Positions 7,483 to 16,480 of a stretch of DNA of 64,000 nt are shown here, one piece after another; positions within the stretch are counted from its first letter, which is position 1; each line of letters opens with the position of its first letter. A program made the position numbers and the translations under genes. Origin of the DNA: Streptomyces caeruleatus (GTDB lineage: Bacteria; Actinomycetota; Actinomycetes; Streptomycetales; Streptomycetaceae); NCBI RefSeq assembly GCF_001514235.1, contig NZ_KQ948924.1, positions 627,832 through 691,831 on the forward strand, read 5' to 3'. Under the pieces are notes generated by a model. It was given only the letters and a program-made list of their open reading frames with translations, had not been told where the DNA came from and made no database searches.

Positions 7483-8733
7483 TCAGAAGCGGCCCGCGCC
7501 GCGGTACAGCTCCAGTTCCCCTTCCAGTTCGACGGCGAGCACCGTGGCGTGTGGGTCGAGGTCGGCTCCGGTGGGCGGTTCGATCCAGAGGACGCCCGGT
7601 GTCTCGTGCAGGCCGCCGGTGACGCGGTGGGCCAGTTCGGTGCCGTTGCCGAGGACCGTGACCCGGCGTACCGAGCCGAGGAGTCCGCGTACGTTGATCT
7701 CGGCGCGCGGGGCGTCGAAGACGATCAGGTACAGGGTGCGGCGGTCCTTGGAGAGGGTGCTCGGGCCGTAGTGGTGGCCGGGCGGGAGGCCGCGCTCGGT
7801 GCCGTACACCGCCTCCGCGTGCTTGGCGATCCAGTCGCCGAGCCCCTCCAGGCGTTCGGCCTGCTCCCGCGGGATCGTGCCGTCCTCGCGCGGTCCGACG
7901 CTGAGCAGCAGGTTGCCACCGCCGCCGATCGTCTCCGTGAAGTAGCGGATCAGCTGGTCGACCGACTTGTGGTTGTGGTCGTGGTGTTGGTGGCCCCAGG
8001 AGTCGTTGATCGTCAGGCACAGCTCCCAGGGCCCCTCCGGCGGGATCACCGGGGCGCCCTGTTCCGGTGTCGCGTAGTCGCCCTCGCTGAGCATGCGGGC
8101 GTTGAAGACGACGTCCGGCACCTCGGAGCGGATCAGCGCGGCGAGTTCGGGGATGCGCCACTGCTCCTCGCTGCGGTCCCACTCGCCGTCGAACCACAGC
8201 AGGTCCGGCCGGTAGCGGGAGGTGAGTTCCCGGATCTGGCCGTCCCGGTAGGCGAGGAATCGTTCCCAGGCGTCCAGGTCCTCGTCCTCGGCCGCGACCT
8301 CCGAGTACCGGTTGTCCTCCAGCTCCGGCGGGCGGCCGGGCTTGCGGGTGGAGGCGTAGTCGGGGTGGCTCCAGTCGGAGTGCGAGTAGTAGAGGCCGAC
8401 CTTGAGGCCCTGCTCGCGCAGGGCGTCCGCGTAACCGCCGATCAGGTCGCGGCCCACGTTCAGGTCGCCGTGGGCCGTGTCCCAGAGGGCCACGCCGTCG
8501 TGGTGCCGGCTGGTCAGCACGGCGTACCTGGCGCCGGCCCGCGCGAAGAGCTTCGCCCAGTCGCGCGGGTCGTAGCGGGCTGCGGTGAAGCGGTCGAACT
8601 GGGACATGTACCGGTCGTACGGGACGATGTCGTCGTAGAACGACCAGGACTCCTGCACGCCGTCCACGGCGTAGATGCCCCAGTGGATGAAGATCCCCAG
8701 CTTGGCGTCGGTGAACCAGGGTCGCATCGGCAT
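7483..8733 (-). CDS. alpha-L-fucosidase, GH29, intracellular
   Basis: 416-aa retaining fucosidase that removes alpha-L-fucose from glycans. The GH29 barrel is recognised from FTDAKLGIFIHWGIYAV at the N-terminus, SRHHDGVALWDT, the nucleophile region LLWFDGEWD (Asp182) and NLLLSVGPREDG. A C-terminal beta-sandwich follows. There is no signal peptide, so it acts on imported substrate. ATG at 8733 or 8727; GGAGGGG upstream lies inside the end of the alpha-mannosidase gene, whose stop is 4 nt away, so the two are one operon. Paired with GH38, it suggests trimming of fucosylated, mannose-containing oligosaccharides such as N-glycan fragments; the natural substrate is inference. Confidence 0.92.
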   Translation of the reverse strand: MPMRPWFTDAKLGIFIHWGIYAVDGVQESWSFYDDIVPYDRYMSQFDRFTAARYDPRDWAKLFARAGARYAVLTSRHHDGVALWDTAHGDLNVGRDLIGGYADALREQGLKVGLYYSHSDWSHPDYASTRKPGRPPELEDNRYSEVAAEDEDLDAWERFLAYRDGQIRELTSRYRPDLLWFDGEWDRSEEQWRIPELAALIRSEVPDVVFNARMLSEGDYATPEQGAPVIPPEGPWELCLTINDSWGHQHHDHNHKSVDQLIRYFTETIGGGGNLLLSVGPREDGTIPREQAERLEGLGDWIAKHAEAVYGTERGLPPGHHYGPSTLSKDRRTLYLIVFDAPRAEINVRGLLGSVRRVTVLGNGTELAHRVTGGLHETPGVLWIEPPTGADLDPHATVLAVELEGELELYRGAGRF

Positions 8734-8737
8734 GGGG

Positions 8738-11700
8738 TCAGCCCCTCCGCAGCCGGAGCGTCAGCACCTGGAAGGGCCGCAGGGACACCGCGACCCCGCT
8801 GTCCGAGATCTCGACGGTGTCGTCCAGCGGTCGCTCCAGCAGGTCGGTCACCTGGGCACCGGCCAGCGGGAACCCGGTCCGCAGCACGCCCTGGGCACGG
8901 GCGCCGCCGGACTCGTACAGCCGCACCACGACGTCACCGGAACCGTCGTCGGCGAGCTTGACCGCCTCGACCGTCACGCCCTGACCGTCGACCGAGACGA
9001 CCGGCTCGGGCGCGCCGGCCGCGTCCGCCACCCGGAGCGGCAGGTTGAGGGAGTAGCCCTCGGCGACGGTGTCCTCGATGCTCGCGCCGGGCAGCAGCGA
9101 GTAGGTGAAGCGGTGCTTGCCCTGGTCGGCCTCCGGGTCCGGGATGCGCGGGGCGCGGACCAGGCTGAGCCGGACCGTGGTCGTCGTACCGCCGTCCTCG
9201 CGGACCGTACGGGAGACGTCGTGGCCGTAGGTGGAGTCGTTCAGCACCGCGACGCCGTAGCCCGGTTCGCCGACGTGCACCCAGCGGTGGCCGGAGACCT
9301 CGAAGCGGGCCGCCTCCCAGCTGGTGTTGGTGTGGGTGGGCCGCTGGATGTGGCCGAACTGGATCTCCGCGGAGGAGTGCGCGGCCCGGACGTCGACCGG
9401 GAAGGCGGCCTTGAGGATCTTCTCCGCCTCGTGCCAGTCGATCTCGGTCTCGAAGTCGATCCGGGGGCTGTCGGCGCGGAGCGTGATGGTCTGGGTGATC
9501 GTCGAGCCCTTGCCGAAGGCCCGGGTCACCCGGATCGCGCCCAGCAGCGGGTCCTCGGAGACGACCTCGATCGACGTGGGCTCCAGAAGATCCGTGTACC
9601 GGTTCTGGTAGTGCTTGTCGATGTCCCAGGCGTCCCAGTAGTTCGGGAGGTCGGTGTGCAGCCGGAGCAGGTTGCCCTTGTCGCCCAGGACTTCACGCCC
9701 GACGCGCAGGTCGAGGACCGAGGACAGGGTGCCGTCCTGCGCCACCTCCACGCGCACCAGGCCGTTGTCGAGGACCCGGCCCTCGGTCCGCACGGACCGG
9801 GCGGGCCGCGCGTCCGTCAGTGGCGCGCTGCCACTCGCGGGCACCTTCACGTACGCCGGGGCCCCCGGTGCCGTACGGACCACCTCGGCCCGGTCGAACG
9901 GGCTGGTGTTGAAGACGCGGGTGTCTCCGGCGCCCAGCGCCGCGACCGCCTCGGCCGTCAGTGCCTCCAGCTCCTCGGCGACACGGGCGTATTCGGCCTC
10001 CGCCTCGCGGTGCACCCAGGCGATCGACGAGCCCGGCAGGATGTCGTGGAACTGGTGCAGCAGGACCGTCTTCCACAGCCGGTCGAGCTTCTCGTACGGG
10101 TAGGAGTAGCCCGGCGCGTGCAGCGCGGCCGTCGTCGCCCACAGCTCGGCCTCGCGGAGCCGGTGCTCGGAGCGGCGGTTGCCCTGCTTGGTGCGGGCCT
10201 GGGAGGTGTAGGTGGCGCGGTGCAGCTCCAGGTAGAGCTCGCCGACCCAGACCGGGGCGTCCGGGTACTCCTCGCGGGCCTGGGCGAAGAACTCGTCCGG
10301 GTGCTCGACGACGACCTTGGGCGAGCCCTCCAGGTCGGCGAGCCGACGCGCACGCTCCATGATCTCGCGGGTGGGGCCGCCGCCGCCGTCGCCCCAGCCG
10401 AAGGGCGCGAGGGAACGCGTGCCGCCGCCCTTCTCGGAGTAGTTGCGGACCGCGCGGTCCATCTCCTCGCCGCTGAAGCGGGCGTTGTAGGTGTCGACCG
10501 GCGGGAAGTGGGTGAAGATGCGGGTGCCGTCGATGCCCTCCCACCAGAAGGTGTGGTGGGGGAACTTGTTGGTCTGGTTCCAGGAGATCTTCTGGGTCAG
10601 GAACCAGTCGTTGCCGGCGAGCTTGGCGAGCTGCGGGTAGGCGGCGGTGTAGCCGAAGGAGTCGGGCAGCCAGACGCCCTTGGTCTCGACTCCGAAGTGC
10701 TCGATGAAGAACCGCTTGCCGTGGATCAGCTGGCGGGCGATGGCCTCGCCGCCGGGCAGGTTGCCGTCGGCCTCGACCCACATGCCGCCGACGGGCGCCC
10801 ACTGGCCCTTCTTCACGGACTCCTGGATGCGGGCCCACACGTGCGGGTAGTTGTCGCGCACCCACTCGTACTGCTGGGCCTGCGAGCAGGCGAAGATGAA
10901 GTCGTCGTACTCGTCCGCGAGGGACGTGACATTGGAGAAGGTGCGGGACGTCTTGCGCTTGGTCTCGCGGATCGGCCAGAGCCAGGCCGAGTCGATGTGG
11001 GCGTGGCCGACACCGGAGACCGTGTGCGCGCTGGCGTGCGCGGGGCGGGCCAGGACGGGGGCGAGCACCTCGCGTACGGCGGCCGCGCTGCCGGAGACGT
11101 CGTCGAGGTCGAGGGCGTCCATGGCCCGGTCGAGGGCGTGCATGATCTCGTGGCGGCGCGGCTCGTGCTCGCCGAGGTGGACCATGAGCTCGCTCAGCAC
11201 CTGGATGTCGAGGTCGAGGTGCCAGACCTCCTCGTCGAGGACGGCGATGTCGGCGCGCTGGAAGGTGTAGAGGGGCTTGTCGCCGGCCGTGAGGACGTCG
11301 CCGAGCGGGGTCGTCTTCGAGAAGTTGTCGGCCAGGATGTCCGGGTTGGAGGCGGCCTCGACCAGGTAGTCGATCTCCTCGCCGCCCGCGACCGGGTTGC
11401 CGATCGGCACGTACTGGTTGAGCGGGTTGACCGCCTTCAGGGGCCGGCCGTCGGGCAGGTGGACCAGGGCCTCGGCCTGGTTGCCGGGCCAGTCCCCCAC
11501 GAAGCCGAGGTCGATGACCGCCTCGACGCGCCGTCCGGCCCACTCGGCGGGCACCCGGCCGCGCATCCGGAACCAGGTCGTGCCCCAGGGCGGGCCCCAC
11601 GGGGTGTCCATCGCGAAGGGCGTGTAGGGGGCGGCCGCCGCCTCCTCGAAGGAGACCGGCTCACCCGGCGCCTGCCAGGCCTCGACCTCGAAGGGGACGG

Positions 11701-11782
11701 TTGCCGCGTAGATCGCGGGCTTGATGCGCTGGTTGTGGACGCGCTCGACGCGTTCCTCGATCCGGCGGCGTTCGTCGTGCAT
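8738..11782 (-). CDS. alpha-mannosidase, GH38
   Basis: 1014-aa zinc-dependent retaining alpha-mannosidase, of normal length for the family. An N-terminal beta-domain (1-250) is followed by the catalytic domain beginning GVGHAHIDSAWLWP, whose His and Asp bind zinc. GVWLPDSFGYTAAYPQ carries the catalytic Asp nucleophile, and LLHQFHDILPGSS is the conserved later metal-site motif. The C-terminal half is the large beta-sandwich region (Glyco_hydro_38C). There is no signal peptide, so it is cytoplasmic. ATG start with GGAG about 9 nt upstream. It has its own 99-nt upstream spacer containing a LacI/cre-type operator. It is translated together with the fucosidase gene that follows 4 nt later. Confidence 0.93.
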   Translation of the reverse strand: MHDERRRIEERVERVHNQRIKPAIYAATVPFEVEAWQAPGEPVSFEEAAAAPYTPFAMDTPWGPPWGTTWFRMRGRVPAEWAGRRVEAVIDLGFVGDWPGNQAEALVHLPDGRPLKAVNPLNQYVPIGNPVAGGEEIDYLVEAASNPDILADNFSKTTPLGDVLTAGDKPLYTFQRADIAVLDEEVWHLDLDIQVLSELMVHLGEHEPRRHEIMHALDRAMDALDLDDVSGSAAAVREVLAPVLARPAHASAHTVSGVGHAHIDSAWLWPIRETKRKTSRTFSNVTSLADEYDDFIFACSQAQQYEWVRDNYPHVWARIQESVKKGQWAPVGGMWVEADGNLPGGEAIARQLIHGKRFFIEHFGVETKGVWLPDSFGYTAAYPQLAKLAGNDWFLTQKISWNQTNKFPHHTFWWEGIDGTRIFTHFPPVDTYNARFSGEEMDRAVRNYSEKGGGTRSLAPFGWGDGGGGPTREIMERARRLADLEGSPKVVVEHPDEFFAQAREEYPDAPVWVGELYLELHRATYTSQARTKQGNRRSEHRLREAELWATTAALHAPGYSYPYEKLDRLWKTVLLHQFHDILPGSSIAWVHREAEAEYARVAEELEALTAEAVAALGAGDTRVFNTSPFDRAEVVRTAPGAPAYVKVPASGSAPLTDARPARSVRTEGRVLDNGLVRVEVAQDGTLSSVLDLRVGREVLGDKGNLLRLHTDLPNYWDAWDIDKHYQNRYTDLLEPTSIEVVSEDPLLGAIRVTRAFGKGSTITQTITLRADSPRIDFETEIDWHEAEKILKAAFPVDVRAAHSSAEIQFGHIQRPTHTNTSWEAARFEVSGHRWVHVGEPGYGVAVLNDSTYGHDVSRTVREDGGTTTTVRLSLVRAPRIPDPEADQGKHRFTYSLLPGASIEDTVAEGYSLNLPLRVADAAGAPEPVVSVDGQGVTVEAVKLADDGSGDVVVRLYESGGARAQGVLRTGFPLAGAQVTDLLERPLDDTVEISDSGVAVSLRPFQVLTLRLRRG

Positions 11783-11857
11783 CAGGGTCTCCAGGGAGGG
11801 AGAGAACGGAGGGGAAGCGAGGGGTGAGGGAGGAGGCGAAAGAGCAGGCTAGGGGGC

Positions 11858-11871
11858 TGTAAGCGCTTTCC
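11858..11871. promoter_or_regulatory. LacI/GalR-type operator upstream of mannosidase-fucosidase operon
   Basis: TGTAAGCGCTTTCC contains the 8-bp palindrome AAGCGCTT and fits the general LacI-family pattern TGWAANCGNTNNC. It lies 76 nt upstream of the alpha-mannosidase start, in the spacer after the GH4 gene. No LacI-family gene is in the window, so the regulator would be encoded elsewhere. Confidence 0.5.
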
Positions 11872-11881
11872 GCCGTACGCG

Positions 11882-13222
11882 CTATCTAAGGTACGCGAGG
11901 CCGGGATGGACCCCGGTGTAGCCGTCCACCAGCCTGCGGGCGACGTTGACTGAGTCGACCAGCGGGTGCAGGGCGAAGGCCTTGACCGCCGTCGTACGGG
12001 AGCCGGACCCGGCGGCGGCCAGCACCTCGCGCTCGACCGCCTTGACCGAGCAGACGAGACCGGTGGCGTGGTCGGGCAGCGGGGCGACGGCGACCGGGTG
12101 GGCGCCGTTGGCGTCGACCAGGCAGGGCACCTCGATCACGGCGTCGGAGTCGAGCACCGACAGCGTGTTCCGGTTGCGGACGTTGAGGATCAGGGTCGTG
12201 CGTTCGTCGCGGGCGATGGCCCGCATCAGGGCCAGCGCGACCTTCTCGTAGCCGCCGGAGAGGTCGTCGGCGTCGCGTTCGCCGGCGCCGGCCGTCTCCC
12301 GGTTCTCGGACATGTAGGTGGCCTCGCGCTCGGCGCGGGTGCGGTCCCAGATCTCCAGCGCGGAGGCGTCCGACCGCTCGACCTCGCGGTAGAAGTGCGC
12401 CTGCTGGTCGGCGAGGAACGCGCCGCGGGTCTTGTCGGCCTGCTGGTAGGCGCGGACGGCCTCGCGGTTGAAGTAGTAGTAGTGCAGGTATTCGTTGGGG
12501 ATGGCGCCGAGTGACTGGAGCCAGTCGACGCCGAAGAGCTTGCCCTCCTCGAAGGAGCCGAGCAGGTCGGGGTCGGCGAGCAGACGCGGCAGTTCGTCAC
12601 GGCCGGCGACGCGCAGGCCGCGCACCCAGCCGAGGTGGTTGAGGCCGACGTAGTCGATCCACGCCTCGCCGGGGTTCTTGACGCCGAGCACCCGGGCGAT
12701 ACGGCGGCCGAGGCCTACCGGTGAGTCGCAGATGCCGATGACGCGGTCGCCGAGGTGGCGGGACATGGCCTCGGTGACCAGGCCCGCCGGGTTGGTGAAG
12801 TTGATGACCCAGGCGTCGGGGGCGAGGCGGGCGACCCGCTGGGCGATGTCGACGGCGACCGGGACCGTGCGCAGGCCGTAGGCGATGCCGCCCGCACCGA
12901 CCGTCTCCTGGCCGAGGACGCCCTCGGCGAGCGCGACCCGCTCGTCGTTGGCCCGGCCTTCGAGGCCGCCGACGCGGATCGCCGAGAAGACGAAGTCGGC
13001 GCCGCGCAGCGCCTCGTCCAGGTCGGTCGTGGCGGTCACCCCGGGCGCGTCCGGCACCCCGGCCGCCTGCTCAGCGAGGACACGGGTCACGGCGGCGAGC
13101 CGCCCGGCGTCCAGGTCGTGCAGCACGACCTGGGTGACCCGGCCCTCGGCGCGGTCCGTCAGGAGCGCCCCGTACACGAGCGGCACGCGGAATCCGCCGC
13201 CGCCCAGAATCGTCAGTCTCAC
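11882..13222 (-). CDS. GH4 family glycosidase (6-phospho-beta-glucosidase-like)
   Basis: 446-aa NAD- and metal-dependent glycosidase using the oxidation-elimination mechanism of GH4. The N-terminal Rossmann motif is LTILGGGGFRVP. NFTNPAGLVTEA, GICDSPVGLGRR (metal-binding Cys) and YVGLNHLGW (metal-binding His) are the diagnostic motifs. It is closest to 6-phospho-beta-glucosidases, but no PTS genes are nearby, so the substrate may be unphosphorylated or phosphorylated by the adjacent PfkB kinase. The GTG at 13222 overlaps the stop of the DeoR regulator gene as GTGA and has AGGAAAGG upstream. The upstream in-frame sequence is Gly/Arg-rich and not credible as coding. Confidence 0.88.
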   Translation of the reverse strand: MRLTILGGGGFRVPLVYGALLTDRAEGRVTQVVLHDLDAGRLAAVTRVLAEQAAGVPDAPGVTATTDLDEALRGADFVFSAIRVGGLEGRANDERVALAEGVLGQETVGAGGIAYGLRTVPVAVDIAQRVARLAPDAWVINFTNPAGLVTEAMSRHLGDRVIGICDSPVGLGRRIARVLGVKNPGEAWIDYVGLNHLGWVRGLRVAGRDELPRLLADPDLLGSFEEGKLFGVDWLQSLGAIPNEYLHYYYFNREAVRAYQQADKTRGAFLADQQAHFYREVERSDASALEIWDRTRAEREATYMSENRETAGAGERDADDLSGGYEKVALALMRAIARDERTTLILNVRNRNTLSVLDSDAVIEVPCLVDANGAHPVAVAPLPDHATGLVCSVKAVEREVLAAAGSGSRTTAVKAFALHPLVDSVNVARRLVDGYTGVHPGLAYLR

Positions 13223-14004
13223 TCTTGCACCTTTCCTGCCACGACCACCTCGACGCCCGCCTCCTCCAGGGAGGACCGGGTCGCCGCGTCGACCGGCGCG
13301 TTCGTCACCACCACGTCCAGGTCGTCCGGACCACACACCTTCGCCATCCCCGTACCCGGGAACTTCGCCGCGTCGGCGAGCAGGACGACCTTGTCACCGG
13401 CCTTGATCATGGCCCGCTTGACCGGCACCTCGACGACCGTCGTGTCCATCACCTGACCGCCGGGCCGCACTCCACTGGTGCCCAGGAACAGCCAGTCTGC
13501 ATGCAACTGGCGCAGATTGTCCTCGGTGAGGAAGCCGACCAGGGAGCGGTACTCGCGGCGGACCATGCCGCCGAGCAGCACCAGCTCGATGCCCTCGTCG
13601 TCGGCGAGCTCCTCGTAGACCACCAGGTTGCTGGTGATCACGGTGAGGCGGCGGCCGTGCAGCTGGCGGGCCAGCCGGAAGGCGGTGGTGCCGATGTCGA
13701 GCAGCACCGACTGACCGTCTTTGATCATCGAGGCGGCGCGCGCGGCTATGGCGTCCTTCTCGGGCACGCGCATCTCCGCGACCTCGGCGAAGGGCTGGTC
13801 GCCCTCCTCCACGACCGCGCCGCCGTGCACCCGCGTGAGCAGGCCGTCCTCCTCGAGTTTGACCAGGTCACGCCTGATCGTGGCCGGGCTCACACCCAGC
13901 TGCTCGGAGAGATCGGTCACGGCCGCGGGGCCTCCGGCGCGCAGGGCCCGCAGGATGAGTTGGTGTCGTCGTTCTGCCAGCACGACGTGAACACTACTCG
14001 TCAT
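13219..14004 (-). CDS. DeoR-family transcriptional regulator
   Basis: About 261 aa. The N-terminal winged helix is RRHQLILRALRAGGPAAVTDLSEQLGVSPATIRRDLVKLEEDG, the DeoR signature. The C-terminal domain (about 80-255) is the sugar-phosphate-binding DeoRC fold, with VLLDIGTTAFRLARQL and WLFLGTSGVRPGGQVMD. Such proteins repress sugar catabolism genes and respond to a phosphorylated sugar. It is coupled to the GH4 gene (GTGA overlap) and divergent from the PfkB-transport operon, so it probably controls both arms of the glycan locus. The start is uncertain: ATG 14004, TTG 14010 or a GTG just before LAERRHQ; none has a strong ribosome site. Confidence 0.88.
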   Translation of the reverse strand: MTSSVHVVLAERRHQLILRALRAGGPAAVTDLSEQLGVSPATIRRDLVKLEEDGLLTRVHGGAVVEEGDQPFAEVAEMRVPEKDAIAARAASMIKDGQSVLLDIGTTAFRLARQLHGRRLTVITSNLVVYEELADDEGIELVLLGGMVRREYRSLVGFLTEDNLRQLHADWLFLGTSGVRPGGQVMDTTVVEVPVKRAMIKAGDKVVLLADAAKFPGTGMAKVCGPDDLDVVVTNAPVDAATRSSLEEAGVEVVVAGKVQE

Positions 14005-14022
14005 CTTCAATCATCGCCATGC

Positions 14023-14085
14023 TCATTTCTGCTCGGGTATTGACCAATCTCTTCGATCGGCGCACGATTCCGGTCACCGAAATGA
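14023..14085. promoter_or_regulatory. divergent DeoR/PfkB intergenic region with inverted repeat
   Basis: TCATTTC at 14023-14029 is repeated inverted as GAAATGA at 14079-14085, flanking a TTGACC hexamer at 14039-14044. It is a candidate DeoR operator pair that could loop between the two operons. No clear -10 box was found. Confidence 0.35.
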
Positions 14086-14110
14086 AGAGTTTTGACGAGA
14101 GGACCCAGCC

Positions 14111-15130
14111 GTGGACGATGACCGGCCCGATGTGCTGCTGACCGGGCTGCTCTTCTACGACCTCGTCCTCACGGGGCTCGGGAAGCCGCCCACCTTGGGC
14201 GAGGAGATCTGGACCGGCGGCATGGGCTGCGGCCCGGGCGGCATCGCCAACCTCGCGGTCGCCGCCGCCCGCTTCGGTCTGCGTACCTCACTGGCCACGG
14301 TGTTCGGCGACGACCTCTACGGCGAGTACTGCCGGGACGTCCTGTGCGACCAGGAGGACATCGACCTCTCGCTCTCCCGCACGGCGGACGGCTGGCCCAC
14401 CCCGGTCACCGTCTCCCTCGCCTACGGCCACGACCGGGCCCTCGTCACCCACGGCCAGGAACCCCCGTACTCGCAGGACGCGCTGATGGGCGACCCGCCC
14501 GAGGCGCGCACGGCCCTCGTGCACATCGAGGCCGAACCCCGCGCCTGGCTGGCCAAGGCAGCCGCGAACGGCACCCGCATCTACGCCGACGTCGGCTGGG
14601 ACCCCACCCAGCAGTGGTCCACCGACCTCCTCGAACAGCTCCGCCTGTGCCACGCCTTCCTCCCCAACGAGACCGAGGCGATGGCCTACACCCGCACCGA
14701 CAGCGCGGTCGCGGCCCTCGGCACGCTCAGCGAACTGGTGCCGGTCGCCGTGGTGACCCGCGGCGGGGACGGCGCCGTCGCGGTCGACCAGACGACCGGC
14801 GAGTACGCGGAGGTGCCCGCCCTGCCCGTCGACGTCCTCGACGCGACCGGCGCCGGTGACGTGTTCGGGGCGAGCTTCGTCGCGGCCTCGCTCGGCGGCT
14901 GGTCCCTGGAGGAACGGCTCAGGTTCGCCGTCCTGGCCGCCGGCCTGTCGGTCGGGCGGCACGGCGGGGCGCTGGCCGCCCCCGGCTGGTACGGCGTCGA
15001 CCGCTGGTGGCGCTCCCTGACCGACCCCGAGCTGAAGCGGACGTACGGATTCCTTGCGGACCGGCTCCCCGACGACCCGGGGCCGCCCGTCGCGTACGCC
15101 CCGGTGACCCCGCCCGCGCGGCAGAACTGA
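14111..15130 (+). CDS. PfkB-family carbohydrate kinase
   Basis: 339-aa ribokinase-type kinase that phosphorylates a sugar or nucleoside with ATP. GGMGCGPGGIANLAVAAARFG is the N-terminal sugar-binding di-glycine region. VLDATGAGDVFGASFVAA near the C-terminus holds the anion hole and catalytic Asp (PfkB signature 2). GTG start with GAGAGG upstream. First gene of a run of eight same-strand genes with gaps under 70 nt. It probably phosphorylates a monosaccharide released by the cluster glycosidases, and the product could be the DeoR effector; the sugar itself cannot be read from the sequence. Confidence 0.85.
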   Translation: MDDDRPDVLLTGLLFYDLVLTGLGKPPTLGEEIWTGGMGCGPGGIANLAVAAARFGLRTSLATVFGDDLYGEYCRDVLCDQEDIDLSLSRTADGWPTPVTVSLAYGHDRALVTHGQEPPYSQDALMGDPPEARTALVHIEAEPRAWLAKAAANGTRIYADVGWDPTQQWSTDLLEQLRLCHAFLPNETEAMAYTRTDSAVAALGTLSELVPVAVVTRGGDGAVAVDQTTGEYAEVPALPVDVLDATGAGDVFGASFVAASLGGWSLEERLRFAVLAAGLSVGRHGGALAAPGWYGVDRWWRSLTDPELKRTYGFLADRLPDDPGPPVAYAPVTPPARQN

Positions 15131-15193
15131 CCGACCTCCCCCCACGCCCCTCTCATGCGAAGTCCCGAAAAGATCCGAAAGGCGGTGGGAGCT

Positions 15194-16480
15194 GTGCGGC
15201 TCTCACGAAGAGGCCTGCTCCGCGCGGGCCTGGCCGGTACGGCCGCCACGGCGCTAGGCGGCCTGGCGTCCGGCTGTGCCGTACCGACCGGCTCGACCGG
15301 CCGGAACATGGTCCTGTGGTACTGGAGCGGCGGTCTGAGCGACACGGTCGTCAAGAACGCCAAGGCGCGTTACGACAGCTCCGTGGCCCTCGACGCCATC
15401 CAGATCGGCGGCCAGTACCGCTCGAAGCTCATCACCACCATCACCGGCCGGGCCCACATCCCCGACATCGCGGGGCTCAAGGGCGAGGACATGGCCGCCT
15501 ACCTGCCGAACGCGGACCAGTTCATCGACCTGCGGACGCTGGGCGCGGAGAAGTACCGGAGCCAGTACCTGCCCTGGAAGTGGGACCAAGGCATCGCCGA
15601 CGACGGCACGATGGTCGGCTTCCCGATCGACTGCGGGCCGGTCGCGCACTACTACCAGTACGAGATCTTCCGCAGGGCCGGGCTGCCGTACGAGCCCGAC
15701 GACGTGACGAACGAACTGAACACCTGGGAGAAGTTCTTCGACGCGGGCGTGCGGCTCGGCAAGCGTGTCCCGGGAGCCAAGCTGCTCACCGACGTCAACT
15801 CGGTCTTCGAGAACGTCGTGCAGCAGGGCGCGAAGCGCTACGTCGACAAGGACCGCCATTTCATCGGCGACCAGGACCATGTGCGCCGGGCCTGGGCCCT
15901 CGCCGTGGAGGCGAAGCGGCGCGGGATCGTCTCCGACCTGGTCAGCGGCACCCCGGACCAGCTGTCGGCCATTCAGGACGGCAAGCTGCCGAGCCAGCTG
16001 AACGCCTCCTGGGCCTCCTTCGACATCAAGAACGGCGTGCCGAAGACCAAGGGCAGGTGGCGGGTGGCGCAGATGCCGGTGCGGCCCGCCAACAACGGCG
16101 GCTCGTTCCTGTCGATCACCAAGGCGTGCCGGGAGCCCGAGCAGGCCTTCGAGATCATCACCTGGATCCTCAACGCGGCCAACCAGGCGCAGGGTTACGT
16201 CGACGCGGGCCTCTTCCCCTCGACGCCCGCCTCGTACGGCCTGAAGCAGATGCAGGAGCCGGACGAGTTCTTCGGCGGCCAGGTCACGACCGATGTCTTC
16301 GGGCCCGCCGCGCGGAAGATCGCGGTCGCCTACAACAGCCCGTTCGACATCGCGCTCGGGCAGCCCCTCAAGGACGAGATCAAGAACGTCGGCGTCCTCG
16401 GCAAGGATCCCAAGAACGCCTGGAGTGACGCCATGAGCAAGTGCCGGCGCATCGCGAAGCACCTGGGGGTGAGCTACTGA
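15194..16480 (+). CDS. ABC transporter sugar-binding lipoprotein
   Basis: About 428-aa family-1 extracellular solute-binding protein. RLSRRGLLRAGLAG is a twin-arginine signal and LASGC the lipobox, so it is exported by Tat and lipid-anchored on the outer face of the membrane. The mature part begins NMVLWYWSGG and has the two-lobe binding-protein pattern, with aromatic residues for sugar stacking. The GTG at 15194 has GGTGGGAG upstream; an in-frame ATG at 15155 lacks a ribosome site and would add 13 residues. The stop overlaps the next permease start (TGATG). It captures the oligosaccharide imported for the cytoplasmic GH2/GH4/GH29/GH38 enzymes. Confidence 0.88.
   Translation: MRLSRRGLLRAGLAGTAATALGGLASGCAVPTGSTGRNMVLWYWSGGLSDTVVKNAKARYDSSVALDAIQIGGQYRSKLITTITGRAHIPDIAGLKGEDMAAYLPNADQFIDLRTLGAEKYRSQYLPWKWDQGIADDGTMVGFPIDCGPVAHYYQYEIFRRAGLPYEPDDVTNELNTWEKFFDAGVRLGKRVPGAKLLTDVNSVFENVVQQGAKRYVDKDRHFIGDQDHVRRAWALAVEAKRRGIVSDLVSGTPDQLSAIQDGKLPSQLNASWASFDIKNGVPKTKGRWRVAQMPVRPANNGGSFLSITKACREPEQAFEIITWILNAANQAQGYVDAGLFPSTPASYGLKQMQEPDEFFGGQVTTDVFGPAARKIAVAYNSPFDIALGQPLKDEIKNVGVLGKDPKNAWSDAMSKCRRIAKHLGVSY

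Noticed and set aside
8675..11827. 1050-aa plus-strand ORF opposite the alpha-mannosidase gene
   Set aside because: Antisense shadow of a clear GH38 gene: low-complexity Val/Arg/Gly/Asp content, no motif and no ribosome site.
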